From the NCBI RefSeq assembly GCF_013449685.1, contig NZ_JACDSF010000066.1, forward strand, positions 25,686 to 89,685: a DNA stretch of 64,000 bases. The letters are read 5' to 3'. Source of the DNA: Pectobacterium brasiliense (GTDB lineage Bacteria > Pseudomonadota > Gammaproteobacteria > Enterobacterales > Enterobacteriaceae). Below, in pieces: positions 19,810 to 32,060 of this stretch (the first letter of the stretch is position 1; each line of letters begins with the position of its first letter). Position numbers and translations under genes: made by a program. The notes below the pieces were generated by a model. That model was not told where the DNA came from, made no database searches, and saw nothing but the letters and a program-made list of their open reading frames with translations.

Positions 19810-21000
19810 ATGAAATTCATAAAACTACCGCTACTAGCGCAAATCTCATCAGCGCATCTGGTGAGTCACTTCCATATGATGGTGCTGCCCGCGCTCATTC
19901 CGCTGCTGTCAGCCCAGCGTGATATTAGCTTTGTCGAGCTCGGTTTTGCGCTCAGCGTATTCAACATTGTCTCCGCCTGCGTGCAGACACCGATTGGTTT
20001 TATGGTGGACCGTATCGGCGCACGCCGTACGTTAACCGCCGGGATCACGCTCGGAAGCCTCTGTTTTCTCTCGCTCGGTTTTTCAGGCAGCTACGTTTGG
20101 CTGGTCGCCGCGATGGGACTCGCTGGGATAGCGAACGCAGTTTACCATCCGGCGGATTACGCCTTGCTGTCGCGCGGGATTGATGAGAAACGCATGGGCC
20201 GCGCGTTCTCGGTGCATACGTTTTCCGGCTTTCTGGGCACGGCCATTGCGCCCGGTATTTTGCTGTCCGTTGCCGCCTTTTCCGGCATCAGTAGCGCATT
20301 CATCGTTTCCGGCGTTCTCGGCTTGCTGACGATACCGCTGCTTCTGACCGATCGCGATGAGCCCATCCGAGTGAAACCTGCGGCAGCAACAGGCACCCAG
20401 CCGAGCAAATCGCGCGCACCCGTTTTCACGCTGCCGATTCTGGCGCTGCTCATTCTGTTCCTGCTGCTGAATTTAAGTACGGGTTCAATCCAGAACTTCT
20501 CGGTGACGGCGTTAGTCACGGGCTACGATTTGTCGCTGTCACAGGCTAACGTGGCGCTGACCGCATTCCTGTTCGCCAGCGCCTTTGGCGTATTGGCTGG
20601 CGGATCATTGGCAGATAAAACTAAACGCCACGGGCTGGTGGCGACGGCGGCGTTAGCCGTCACCGCCGTGCTGGTCAGTATCGTTGCCATGTATTCTTTA
20701 TCCACCGTTGTGCTCGTGCCGTTGTTGGCCGCCGCTGGTTTCCTCTCCGGCATGATCGCCCCTTCTCGGGATATGCTGGTGCGCGCCGCCTCTCCGCCGG
20801 GCGCGGAAGGACGAGTATTTGGGATTGTCTCCACCGGTTTCAACATTGGCGGTGCCGCAGGACCGGTTCTGTTCGGCTGGCTGCTGGATCACGGCCATCC
20901 TCACGCCATTTTCTGGTCTGCCGTTATCTTTATGCTGATCACGTCTTTCATCACCCTGCTACAGGAAATGCGCAGCGCTAAACGACGTGCGCTAGCCTGA
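19810..21000 (+). CDS. MFS transporter
   Basis: Inner-membrane major facilitator of about 396 residues with roughly twelve hydrophobic segments. The loop 2-3 motif is partly present as GFMVDRIGARRTLTAG and a second copy as GGSLADKTKRHG, which is the usual MFS layout. I chose ATG 19810, at the first hydrophilic/hydrophobic boundary; the open frame extends to a GTG at 19741 that would add an unlikely cysteine-rich leader. It stands alone between the chemoreceptor and gyrB, so the context gives no hint of substrate. Confidence 0.88.
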   Translation: MKFIKLPLLAQISSAHLVSHFHMMVLPALIPLLSAQRDISFVELGFALSVFNIVSACVQTPIGFMVDRIGARRTLTAGITLGSLCFLSLGFSGSYVWLVAAMGLAGIANAVYHPADYALLSRGIDEKRMGRAFSVHTFSGFLGTAIAPGILLSVAAFSGISSAFIVSGVLGLLTIPLLLTDRDEPIRVKPAAATGTQPSKSRAPVFTLPILALLILFLLLNLSTGSIQNFSVTALVTGYDLSLSQANVALTAFLFASAFGVLAGGSLADKTKRHGLVATAALAVTAVLVSIVAMYSLSTVVLVPLLAAAGFLSGMIAPSRDMLVRAASPPGAEGRVFGIVSTGFNIGGAAGPVLFGWLLDHGHPHAIFWSAVIFMLITSFITLLQEMRSAKRRALA

Positions 21001-21011
21001 TAAAAAGATAT

Positions 21012-21040
21012 AAAAAAGCCAGCTCCGTAGGGAACTGGCT
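21012..21040 (-). terminator. Intrinsic terminator of gyrB
   Basis: On the minus strand a 10-bp stem (AGCCAGTTCC / GGAGCTGGCT, one G-T pair) with a CTAC loop is followed by six T residues. It lies 44 bases after the gyrB stop. Confidence 0.85.
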
Positions 21041-21083
21041 CAGGTTGCTGATAAACCGATCGAGCGGTCAGAATCTATCTAAA

Positions 21084-23519
<2,436 letters not shown>

Positions 23520-24605
23520 TTAGTCCTGTGATTGAACCGTTATTTTACCCTGTTCTACGCGGAACATCTTGCCCTTTTCACCAACCATGTCCTCTATCTG
23601 TTCAGCGCTGACGGCGCTAACAAAAACCTGTGCATGGGTGGCTTTTAACCGTTCGGCTAGCAAACGGCGGCGGGTACTATCCAGTTCGGAAGCAAAATCA
23701 TCGATCAGATACAGACAGCGCAGTCCGTTCTGACGGGTGAGAAATTCACCCTGAGCCAGCCTCAGCGCACACATCAGCAGCTTGAGCTGACCACGGGACA
23801 GCATGTCCTCGACGGCCACGCCGCTGGCGCGGATGCGGAAGTCGGCTTTATGCGGCCCCAGCGCCGTATAACCTAACATACGGTCGCGTTCGAACTGCCG
23901 TTCCAGCAGTTCTGCATACTCACTTTCTTTATCCCAGCCGCGCTGGAAAGAGAAACTGAGAGAAAATTCAGGCAAAAATTGCGTACAGGTCGTGGCGATA
24001 TCATTGGCAATCGCCTCAGCGTATTGCGCACGCCATTCGCTGATACGTTCCGCCAGCGGCACCAGTTCCTGATCCCAGGCTCTAAGCTGCCCATAGTGAC
24101 TCACTTGACGCAGCGCCGCATTACGCTGGCGCAACAAACGCTTCATGTTGCTCCAGACCGCAAAAAAGCCGGGCTCATTATGGAAACAGCCCCAGTCGAG
24201 AAAGGCACGACGAAATTTCGGGCCGCCGTTGAGCAGGGTAAATCCTTCCGGGGTAATCAGCTGTATCGGTAGCAATTGCGCCAGTTCCGCGACTTTATGG
24301 CCGTCGCTGCCGTCAATCCGTACCTTGCTGTCGCCCTGACGGTTTTTGCTTAACCCAACGGATCGCTCCGTTTCCGTACCATCAATACGACCATGCAGTA
24401 CAAATTCTGGCTGATCGTGACGAATCACGCGCCCTGCCTGAATGCTACGAAACGCCCGCCCGTGCCCTAGCGTATAAATCGCTTCCAGCACGCTGGTTTT
24501 ACCGCTGCCATTGGCACCCACTAAAAAATTAAAGCCGGGAACCAGCGCCAGATCGGCCGCCTCGATGTTACGGAAATCTTTGATGAGAAGACGAGTAAGA
24601 GCCAT
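23520..24605 (-). CDS. recF: DNA replication and repair protein RecF
   Basis: SMC-like ATPase of the RecFOR pathway that helps load RecA at single-strand gaps. 361 residues (E. coli 357). Walker [10 protein letters not shown] near residues 31-39, an ABC-type signature region around [18 protein letters not shown], and Walker [12 protein letters not shown]. The start [20 protein letters not shown] matches the family. It lies 49 bases after dnaN. Confidence 0.98.
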   Translation of the reverse strand: MALTRLLIKDFRNIEAADLALVPGFNFLVGANGSGKTSVLEAIYTLGHGRAFRSIQAGRVIRHDQPEFVLHGRIDGTETERSVGLSKNRQGDSKVRIDGSDGHKVAELAQLLPIQLITPEGFTLLNGGPKFRRAFLDWGCFHNEPGFFAVWSNMKRLLRQRNAALRQVSHYGQLRAWDQELVPLAERISEWRAQYAEAIANDIATTCTQFLPEFSLSFSFQRGWDKESEYAELLERQFERDRMLGYTALGPHKADFRIRASGVAVEDMLSRGQLKLLMCALRLAQGEFLTRQNGLRCLYLIDDFASELDSTRRRLLAERLKATHAQVFVSAVSAEQIEDMVGEKGKMFRVEQGKITVQSQD

Positions 24606-24654
24606 GTTGCAGTTATCTTAATGATGAAAGGGCAAGCAACCTTGCCCGATAATT

Positions 24655-25755
24655 CTACAACCGCATTGGCATGACGACATAGGCCGCCGCCCGGCTGGCG
24701 CTATCTTCGATTTGCACGCTGGAAACGGAATCGGTCAGCAGTAAACGCACCCCTTCGCACTTCAGCGCGTTCAGCACATCCAGCACGTAGCTCACGTTAA
24801 AGCCAATTTCCATCTCGGTGCCGTCGTACTGTACATCCAGAATCTCTTCCGCTTCTTCCTGCTCTGGGTTGTTAGCCGTAATTTTGAGCTGATTCTGAAT
24901 CAGATGCAGACGCACACCGCGGAATTTTTCATTCGATAAAATCGCTGCACGGGAGAAGGCCTGCTTGAGCAGATCGCAGCTGGCTTCCAGCGTTTTATCC
25001 GGGTTCTTCGGCAATACGCGGCGATAATCTGGGAAACGACCATCGACCAGCTTCGACGTGAAAATGAAGTCGCCGACATGCGCGCGAATATTGTTGCTGC
25101 CGATTTGCAGTTGCAGCGGGGTATCACCGCCATCCAGCAGACGCACCAACTCCATCACGCCTTTACGCGGCACGATCACCGAATGTGACGGTAAAGATTG
25201 CCCAACCGGCATGGAGCAAACCGCCAAACGGTGACCATCGGTTGCGACCGTGCGCAGCTCTTCGCCTTCGGTTTCAAACAGCATACCATTGAGGTAGTAA
25301 CGAACGTCCTGATGCGCCATCGAAAACTGTGTCGCTTCGATCAAACGCTTCATCGTCGCCTGCGGCAGCGAGAATTCAACCTCACTCTGCCAGTCATCCA
25401 GATTAGGGAAATCCGCTGCAGGCAGCGTGGACAGCGAGAAACGGCTGCGGCCAGAGCGCACCAGCATGCGATCGCCATCCAGCATAATCGTGATTTCCGC
25501 GCCTTCTGGCAGACCCCGACAAATATCAAACAGTTTGCGAGCAGGGACGGTCGTGGCGCCCGGTTCATGCGGCTGCGTCAGCGCAACCTTCGCCACCATT
25601 TCCATTTCCAGATCGGTACCGGTCAGCGACAGCGCGCCTTCCGTCACCTGAATCAGCAGGTTGCCCAGAATCGGTAAAGTCGGCCGGCCACCCAGCGGGC
25701 TGCTGACCTGTTGTAATGGCTTTAACAGACGTTCGCGTTCAACAATAAATTTCAT
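24655..25755 (-). CDS. dnaN: DNA polymerase III beta subunit (sliding clamp)
   Basis: Ring-shaped processivity clamp, 366 residues exactly as in E. coli. It starts MKFIVERERLLKPLQQVSSP and ends in the conserved AAYVVMPMRL, which shapes the clamp-binding pocket. Three repeated clamp folds fit the length. Only 4 bases separate it from dnaA, so it is co-transcribed with it. Confidence 0.99.
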   Translation of the reverse strand: MKFIVERERLLKPLQQVSSPLGGRPTLPILGNLLIQVTEGALSLTGTDLEMEMVAKVALTQPHEPGATTVPARKLFDICRGLPEGAEITIMLDGDRMLVRSGRSRFSLSTLPAADFPNLDDWQSEVEFSLPQATMKRLIEATQFSMAHQDVRYYLNGMLFETEGEELRTVATDGHRLAVCSMPVGQSLPSHSVIVPRKGVMELVRLLDGGDTPLQLQIGSNNIRAHVGDFIFTSKLVDGRFPDYRRVLPKNPDKTLEASCDLLKQAFSRAAILSNEKFRGVRLHLIQNQLKITANNPEQEEAEEILDVQYDGTEMEIGFNVSYVLDVLNALKCEGVRLLLTDSVSSVQIEDSASRAAAYVVMPMRL

Positions 25756-25759
25756 AGTG

Positions 25760-27157
25760 TTATGACGATAGAGTTCTGATTAAATTGGAAAAATCTTCTT
25801 TGATGTCGTGGCTTTCTTCACGCAACTGCTCAATCTTACGGCAGGCATGCAACACCGTCGTATGGTCACGCCCGCCAAAGGCATCGCCGATTTCCGGCAG
25901 GCTGTGATTCGTCAGTTCTTTCGCCAACGCCATCGCCATCTGGCGCGGACGCGCCACCGAGCGGGAACGACGTTTAGACAGCAGGTCGGCTACCTTGATT
26001 TTATAGTATTCCGCCACGGTCTTTTGAATATTGTCGATAGTAACCAGTTTTTCCTGCAACGCCAGCAGATCGCGCAGCGCCTCACGCACAAAATCAATGG
26101 TGATCGAGCGGCCGGTAAAATTGGCATTCGCGATAACGCGGTTCAGTGCGCCTTCCAGCTCGCGCACATTAGAACGCAGGCGTTTGGCAATAAAGAACGC
26201 CACTTCACCAGGCAGACGGATGTCATTTTCATCCGCTTTCTTCATCAGAATCGCCACGCGGGTTTCCAGCTCTGGCGGTTCAATCGCAACGGTTAACCCC
26301 CAACCAAAGCGGGATTTCAGGCGATCTTCCACGCCATTGATCTCTTTCGGATAGCGGTCAGACGTCAGGATGATTTGCTGGTTGCCTTCCAGCAACGCAT
26401 TAAAGGTATGAAAGAACTCTTCTTGCGAACGTTCTTTATTAGCAAAGAATTGGATATCATCGATCAGCAGCGCATCAACAGAACGGTAGTAGCGTTTGAA
26501 TTCCTCAATCGCATTGTTCTGCAACGCTTTAACCATATCCTGCACGAAACGCTCGGAGTGCATGTAAACCACTTTCGCATTGGGTTTGCGGGCAATGATG
26601 CCATTCCCCACCGCATGCAATAAGTGCGTTTTACCTAAGCCGGTGCCGCCATACAGAAACAGCGGGTTATAGGCACCACCGGGGTTATCAGCCACCTGAC
26701 GTGCCGCTGCGCGGGCCAATTGGTTCGATTTACCCTCAACGAAGTTATCAAACGTATGCTTGGGGTTCACATTCGAACGGTAGGTATGCTCTGCCTGTAC
26801 CGGCGAGTTATCCCAACTTGGTCGTACCGGAGCTGAACGCACCGGCTGTTGCCGCGCAACGCTGACAGGATTGTGGTGCGGCTGCGCCGGCTGGCTTACT
26901 GCCTGAACCAACGGTTTGCTCCCCACCTCGAAACGCAGTAAAGGGGCATCCATCCCGCAGAAATCATTCAGCAGGACATTGATATTATTTAAATATTTAT
27001 CACGAACCCAATCCAGCACAAAGCGATTGGGGGCATAGAGCGCCAGAGTGTTATCACTCAACTCCGCCTGCAACGGGCGTATCCACATACTGAATTCTGT
27101 GGCAGGTAACTCATCCTGCAAACGGGCAAGACACTGCTGCCAAAGCGAAAGTGACAC
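25760..27157 (-). CDS. dnaA: Chromosomal replication initiator DnaA
   Basis: AAA+ initiator that binds DnaA boxes at oriC. 465 residues from the GTG at 27157, giving [20 protein letters not shown] at the N-terminus as in E. coli, which also uses GTG; GGAG lies 6 bases upstream. The open frame extends 10 codons further but without family support. Domain I is residues 1-85; a variable Pro/Gln-rich linker follows; Walker [10 protein letters not shown]; Walker B LLIDDIQF; domain IV with the DnaA signature [15 protein letters not shown]. First gene of the dnaA-dnaN-recF-gyrB operon. Confidence 0.99.
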   Translation of the reverse strand: MSLSLWQQCLARLQDELPATEFSMWIRPLQAELSDNTLALYAPNRFVLDWVRDKYLNNINVLLNDFCGMDAPLLRFEVGSKPLVQAVSQPAQPHHNPVSVARQQPVRSAPVRPSWDNSPVQAEHTYRSNVNPKHTFDNFVEGKSNQLARAAARQVADNPGGAYNPLFLYGGTGLGKTHLLHAVGNGIIARKPNAKVVYMHSERFVQDMVKALQNNAIEEFKRYYRSVDALLIDDIQFFANKERSQEEFFHTFNALLEGNQQIILTSDRYPKEINGVEDRLKSRFGWGLTVAIEPPELETRVAILMKKADENDIRLPGEVAFFIAKRLRSNVRELEGALNRVIANANFTGRSITIDFVREALRDLLALQEKLVTIDNIQKTVAEYYKIKVADLLSKRRSRSVARPRQMAMALAKELTNHSLPEIGDAFGGRDHTTVLHACRKIEQLREESHDIKEDFSNLIRTLSS

Positions 27158-27398
27158 GGCGGACTCCACTCGAACAAGAACGATCAAAAAGAAAAGAATA
27201 AGACGTTATTTATGTGACTCATGATTTTTTGGCGCCTGCGTCATCCACGATTGTTTCATTCACAATACAGACAGCAGACACACCGCGTAGCGCGGCGGTT
27301 TACTCCGACGATCCCGTCAAAAGGATCGCTAACGGAACCGCGGATCATAACCTAATCTGCCGAAGAGATCTTCCCCTTCTGCACAGTTTCGATCCTTT

Positions 27399-27407
27399 TT
27401 ATCCACA
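27399..27407 (+). promoter_or_regulatory. DnaA box
   Basis: TTATCCACA, an exact consensus DnaA box about 240 bases upstream of dnaA, in the position of the autoregulatory box of enterobacterial dnaA genes. Confidence 0.85.
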
Positions 27408-27683
27408 GGCTATTCTTATCGCAACACCCCACAACACGGCAGAGGAGCGGCTAGCACACATTTTATCCGCCTGCGATGAAGCGCACCCCAAGCATACCTT
27501 CGGAGGCAAGATCGTTGCGGTGACATCGATCATGATCTTGTCGGACAGATCGTTGGAGGATCCTTGCGCTTTGCAGCAGAGTCCGTATAATTCCCTGCCC
27601 GCGCGTCTACGCCTTTTCTGTGCTCTGGCAGGCAGAAATTCCAAAAATAATCGGAATGGCTGGCGTGTTAAGTGTGATGTTAA

Positions 27684-27712
27684 TTGACTCAGGACTGTAC
27701 AATTATTACAAT
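27684..27712 (+). promoter_or_regulatory. Sigma-70 promoter of rpmH-rnpA
   Basis: TTGACT, a 17-base spacer and TACAAT, about 120 bases before rpmH; a near-consensus strong promoter, as expected for a ribosomal protein gene. Confidence 0.75.
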
Positions 27713-27821
27713 CCTGCCTCTTTCCGTTATATAGCTGTGATATGCGATTGAGGCGTCGGTCATTTTTTCACGCCGAACAGCCAAACGCGTTTACTGTGAA
27801 GTTATAATTTTCCAAGTTTAG

Positions 27822-27974
<153 letters not shown>

Positions 27975-27992
27975 TAAAAGCTAACCCACCGA

Positions 27993-28352
27993 GTGGTTAA
28001 GCTAGCATTTCCCAGGGAGTTACGTTTGTTAACTCCCAGTCATTTCACTTTCGTCTTCCAGCAACCGCAACGGGCTGGCACGCCGCACATCACCATTCTC
28101 GGCCGCCTGAACTCGCTGGGGCATCCCCGCATCGGTCTTACCGTCGCCAAAAAGCATGTAAAACGTGCTCATGAACGCAATCGGATTAAACGCCTGACGC
28201 GCGAAAGCTTTCGCCTGCACCAACATTCATTGCCTTCAATGGACTTTGTGGTACTCGTGAAAAAAGGGGTGTCTGAACTGGATAACCGTACTTTGACGGA
28301 AGCATTGGAAAAACTATGGCGTCGGCATTGTCGTTTGGCTCCCGACTCCTGA
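27993..28352 (+). CDS. rnpA: Ribonuclease P protein component
   Basis: 119-residue basic protein that assists the RNA subunit in 5' maturation of tRNA precursors. GTG start at 27993 giving [20 protein letters not shown], as in E. coli (also 119 residues). The RNR motif is in [15 protein letters not shown]. It begins 18 bases after rpmH and overlaps yidD by 37 bases. Confidence 0.98.
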   Translation: MVKLAFPRELRLLTPSHFTFVFQQPQRAGTPHITILGRLNSLGHPRIGLTVAKKHVKRAHERNRIKRLTRESFRLHQHSLPSMDFVVLVKKGVSELDNRTLTEALEKLWRRHCRLAPDS

Positions 28353-28573
28353 TCGGGTTGATACGCGGTTATCAACTCGTTATCAGCCCGTTGCTCGGAC
28401 CGCATTGTCGGTTCCGGCCAACGTGCTCGCAATACGGTATTGAAGCAATACGCAGGTTCGGCATGATAAAAGGCTGTTGGTTGACGCTTAAACGCGTATT
28501 AAAATGCCATCCTTTGAACCCTGGTGGTGATGATCCCGTACCGCCAAAAACCGACAATAACAGAGAACATTAA
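28316..28573 (+). CDS. yidD: Membrane protein insertion efficiency factor YidD
   Basis: 85-residue protein that assists YidC-dependent membrane insertion. The conserved core has the cysteine-containing segments [15 protein letters not shown] and [19 protein letters not shown], with an amphipathic helix before them. The gene overlaps rnpA in another frame, as in E. coli, and ends 2 bases before yidC. Confidence 0.97.
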   Translation: MASALSFGSRLLIGLIRGYQLVISPLLGPHCRFRPTCSQYGIEAIRRFGMIKGCWLTLKRVLKCHPLNPGGDDPVPPKTDNNREH

Positions 28574-28575
28574 CG

Positions 28576-30210
28576 ATGGATTCGCAACGCAATCTTCTTC
28601 TCATCGCTCTGCTATTCGTAACCTTTATGCTTTGGCAGGCTTGGGAGACGGATAAAAATCCGCCAGCAACCACGCAGACCATACAGCAGGCGACGAACGC
28701 AGTGACCGGTGATGCTACCAACCAGGGCGTACCCGCCAGCGGTCAAGGCAAACTGATCACGGTGAAAACCGATGTGCTGTCGCTGACAATCAACACGCGT
28801 GGCGGTGACATCGAGCAAGCGCATCTGCTGGCTTACCCGGACACATTGGGTTCAGATAAACCTTTCCACCTGCTGGAAACCACATCCGAGTTTGTCTATC
28901 AGGCTCAGAGCGGTTTGACTGGCAAAAACGGCCCAGACAACCCGGCTAACGGCCCACGTCCGCTGTTTACCACCACGCAAGATAGCTTCGAGCTGGCGGA
29001 TGGTCAGAGCGAACTGCGTATCCCGATGACATACACTGCGGCTGACGGCGTAACCTACACCAAAACGTTCGTTCTGAAACGTGGCGACTATGCACTGAAC
29101 GTTGACTATAGCGTCAACAACACCAGCGCTCAGCCTCTGGAACTTACGTTGTTCGGTCAGTTAAAGCAATCTATCGAATTACCTAAGCACCGCGATACCG
29201 GCAGCAGCAACTTTGCACTGCACACTTATCGTGGCGCGGCGTTCTCTTCCAGTGAAGACAAGTACAAAAAGTACAGCTTCAGCGACATGGACGAAAACCT
29301 GAACATCACCACCAATGGTGGCTGGGTAGCGATTCTGCAACAGTACTTCGCAACCGCGTGGATCCCAACTACGGCAGGCGCTAACACCTTCTATACCAGC
29401 AAGCTGGGGAACGGTCAGGCCGCTATTGGTTTCAAATCCGCTCCGGTTGTAGTTGCCGCAGGTAGCCAGCAGGATCTGAAGACCACTCTGTGGGTCGGCC
29501 CAGAAATTCAGGACAAGATGGCTGCTGTCGCACCGCATCTGGATCTGACTGTCGATTACGGCTGGCTGTGGTTTATTTCTCAGCCGCTGTTTAAGCTGCT
29601 GAAATTCCTGCACAGCTTTATCGGCAACTGGGGCTTCTCCATCATTGCCATTACCTTTATCGTGCGCGGTATCATGTACCCGCTGACGAAAGCGCAATAC
29701 ACCTCTATGGCGAAAATGCGCTTGCTGCAGCCTAAGCTGCAGGCTATGCGTGAGCGTATTGGTGATGACAAACAGCGCATGAGTCAGGAAATGATGGCGC
29801 TGTACAAATCAGAGAAAGTGAACCCGCTGGGCGGCTGCTTCCCACTGCTGATTCAGATGCCAATCTTCTTGGCGCTGTATTACATGCTGATGGGCTCCGT
29901 TGAACTGCGTCACGCGCCGTTCGCGCTGTGGATTCATGACCTGTCTGCACAAGACCCGTACTACATTCTGCCGATCCTGATGGGCGTGACGATGTTCTTC
30001 ATCCAGAAGATGTCACCAACCACCGTGACCGACCCAATGCAGCAGAAGATCATGACCTACATGCCGGTCATCTTTACGGTCTTCTTCCTGTGGTTCCCGT
30101 CAGGTCTGGTTATGTACTACATCGTCAGCAACCTGGTTACCATTCTCCAGCAGCAGTTGATCTACCGCGGTCTGGAAAAACGTGGCTTACATAGCCGCGA
30201 GAAAAAATAA
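28576..30210 (+). CDS. yidC: Membrane protein insertase YidC
   Basis: Inner-membrane insertase working alone or with SecYEG, 544 residues. An N-terminal membrane anchor (residues 6-22), a long periplasmic beta domain to about residue 340, and the conserved core with five membrane helices. The catalytic arginine of the hydrophilic groove lies in the [14 protein letters not shown] segment. The C-terminus is [14 protein letters not shown]. Followed by a strong terminator. Confidence 0.98.
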   Translation: MDSQRNLLLIALLFVTFMLWQAWETDKNPPATTQTIQQATNAVTGDATNQGVPASGQGKLITVKTDVLSLTINTRGGDIEQAHLLAYPDTLGSDKPFHLLETTSEFVYQAQSGLTGKNGPDNPANGPRPLFTTTQDSFELADGQSELRIPMTYTAADGVTYTKTFVLKRGDYALNVDYSVNNTSAQPLELTLFGQLKQSIELPKHRDTGSSNFALHTYRGAAFSSSEDKYKKYSFSDMDENLNITTNGGWVAILQQYFATAWIPTTAGANTFYTSKLGNGQAAIGFKSAPVVVAAGSQQDLKTTLWVGPEIQDKMAAVAPHLDLTVDYGWLWFISQPLFKLLKFLHSFIGNWGFSIIAITFIVRGIMYPLTKAQYTSMAKMRLLQPKLQAMRERIGDDKQRMSQEMMALYKSEKVNPLGGCFPLLIQMPIFLALYYMLMGSVELRHAPFALWIHDLSAQDPYYILPILMGVTMFFIQKMSPTTVTDPMQQKIMTYMPVIFTVFFLWFPSGLVMYYIVSNLVTILQQQLIYRGLEKRGLHSREKK

Positions 30211-30240
30211 TCCGGTTGATGGCTAACCGATAGAAAGCGT

Positions 30241-30269
30241 AAGGCGGTCATTGACCGCCTTATTTTTTT
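30241..30269 (+). terminator. Intrinsic terminator after yidC
   Basis: AAGGCGGTCA / TGACCGCCTT stem followed by ATTTTTTT, 31 bases after the yidC stop. It separates the rpmH-yidC transcript from mnmE. Confidence 0.9.
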
Positions 30270-30339
30270 AATGGCTGTTTTATCAGCCAACGATACGTAA
30301 AATAGCCTGCCAGACAGGCATCAATGCAGAGAGAACATC

Positions 30340-31704
30340 ATGAGTAATACCGACACCATCGTCGCCCAAGCCACTCCACCGGGACGCGGAGGCGTGGGTA
30401 TTTTACGCATTTCAGGACAGGCGGCCGCAGACGTGGCGCATGCCGTTCTGGGTAAACTTCCCAAGCCACGCCACGCCGATTATCTGCCGTTCCGTGATGC
30501 CAACGGCACCACGCTCGATCAGGGTATCGCACTCTGGTTTCCCGGCCCGAACTCCTTTACCGGTGAAGACGTATTGGAGCTTCAGGGTCACGGTGGCCCA
30601 GTTATTCTTGATTTGCTCCTGCAACGTATCCTGACGCTATCTACCGTGCGCATTGCACGCCCTGGCGAATTCTCTGAACGCGCCTTCCTGAATGACAAAC
30701 TCGATCTCGCGCAGGCGGAAGCCATCGCCGATCTGATTGACGCCAGTTCAGAACAGGCCGCCCGCTCAGCGCTGAACTCTCTGCAAGGCGTATTTTCCAC
30801 CCGTATAAATCAGTTAGTGGAAGCACTCACTCACCTGCGAATCTACGTCGAAGCTGCCATCGACTTCCCAGATGAAGAGATCGACTTTCTCTCCGATGGC
30901 AAAATTGAAGCACAGTTAAATGGTGTGATGGCCGATCTGGATGCCGTCAGAGCCGAAGCGCATCAGGGGAGTCTGCTGCGTGAAGGGATGAAGGTCGTAA
31001 TTGCAGGTCGTCCTAATGCCGGTAAATCCAGCTTACTCAATGCGTTAGCCGGTCGCGAAGCCGCCATTGTGACGGATATCGCCGGAACGACACGCGACGT
31101 ACTACGTGAACACATCCATATCGACGGCATGCCGCTACATGTCATCGACACCGCCGGGTTACGCGATGCCAGCGATGAAGTCGAACGCATTGGTATTGAG
31201 CGCGCCTGGCAGGAAATCGAACAGGCCGATCGCGTGCTGTTCATGGTAGACGGCACCACCACGCAGGCGACTGAGCCTGAGCAAATCTGGCCGGAATTTA
31301 TGGCACGCCTGCCAAAAACGCTGCCGATTACCGTGGTACGCAACAAAGCCGACGTGACTGGCGAAATGCTTGGTATCGAAGAGGTGAATACTCACTCACT
31401 TATCCGACTGTCCGCCCGTACAGGTGAAGGCATCGATACGCTTCGCGACCATCTCAAGCAAAGCATGGGATTCACCAGCAACACGGAAGGCGGTTTTCTG
31501 GCTCGACGTCGCCACCTGCAAGCACTGGAACTGGCTGCACAGCATCTGATTCAGGGGAAAGAACAGCTGGTGAGCGCCTACGCGGGCGAATTGCTGGCAG
31601 AAGAACTGCGGCTGGCGCAGCAGTCCCTGAGTGAAATCACTGGCGAGTTCACCTCTGACGACCTGCTAGGCCGTATCTTTTCGAGTTTTTGTATTGGGAA
31701 GTGA
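30340..31704 (+). CDS. mnmE: tRNA modification GTPase MnmE (TrmE)
   Basis: GTPase that with MnmG makes the 5-carboxymethylaminomethyl modification of wobble uridine. 454 residues, the E. coli length. An N-terminal folate-binding domain ([20 protein letters not shown]), a helical domain, and the inserted G domain: G1 GRPNAGKSS near residues 223-231, [19 protein letters not shown]. The C-terminal FCIGK carries the catalytic cysteine. The gene is intact even though its 3' end is a typical integration site; the last 18 bases could have been supplied by an integrated element. Confidence 0.98.
   Translation: MSNTDTIVAQATPPGRGGVGILRISGQAAADVAHAVLGKLPKPRHADYLPFRDANGTTLDQGIALWFPGPNSFTGEDVLELQGHGGPVILDLLLQRILTLSTVRIARPGEFSERAFLNDKLDLAQAEAIADLIDASSEQAARSALNSLQGVFSTRINQLVEALTHLRIYVEAAIDFPDEEIDFLSDGKIEAQLNGVMADLDAVRAEAHQGSLLREGMKVVIAGRPNAGKSSLLNALAGREAAIVTDIAGTTRDVLREHIHIDGMPLHVIDTAGLRDASDEVERIGIERAWQEIEQADRVLFMVDGTTTQATEPEQIWPEFMARLPKTLPITVVRNKADVTGEMLGIEEVNTHSLIRLSARTGEGIDTLRDHLKQSMGFTSNTEGGFLARRRHLQALELAAQHLIQGKEQLVSAYAGELLAEELRLAQQSLSEITGEFTSDDLLGRIFSSFCIGK
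31687..31704 (+). other. attB-like sequence at the mnmE 3' end
   Basis: The last 18 bases of mnmE (TTTTGTATTGGGAAGTGA) differ at two positions from the 18-base attachment site of Salmonella genomic island 1 (TTCTGTATTGGGAAGTAA, from memory). No integrase gene is in the window. A partial match, TTCTGTATTG, occurs at 36211-36220 on the far side of the large accessory gene. Confidence 0.5.
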
Positions 31705-32060
31705 TTCGATGTCTGTGGATTTTCATTGACAGCCAAGACCTACTGAAATAAAGGGATTTTTTGTTTGACGACGAATTCGATGGCACTGTCGTAATTATCC
31801 CTGCTCAAGTTTATGTATCTCACAGACACTTAGGAACGCCTCATACATCATCAGTGACGCTAGCTGGTTCTATGTCGAAATGCTGTCGAATCTTATCTTC
31901 GTCACACGTAGGAAGTAAGAAAGAACAAGGTTTCGACACTACTAGCGCTCAAATCTCTGGTGATGCTAACGATGACGTCATTGCAGTAGCTAAGCTGGCT
32001 ACCACTAAGAATCGCCCAGCAGCAATGTCTTAACATTTGATTCCAAAGGAGGCTTCCACC
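31705..32060. other. 356-bp region between mnmE and the large accessory gene
   Basis: No convincing gene. A TTG-initiated 90-codon frame (31761-32033) ends just before the next gene but has no recognisable family or good ribosome site. At its end is AAAGGAGG (32047 region), the strong ribosome-binding site of the next gene. A small hairpin (GTAGC/GCTAC) is near 31986-32002. Confidence 0.4.

Noticed and set aside
27214..27687. 157-codon open frame between dnaA and rpmH
   Set aside because: It runs through the DnaA box, the GATC clusters and the rpmH -35 element, has no ribosome site and no family resemblance.
31761..32033. 90-codon TTG-started frame before the large accessory gene
   Set aside because: Rare start, no ribosome site, no family; may be the leader region of the large gene.
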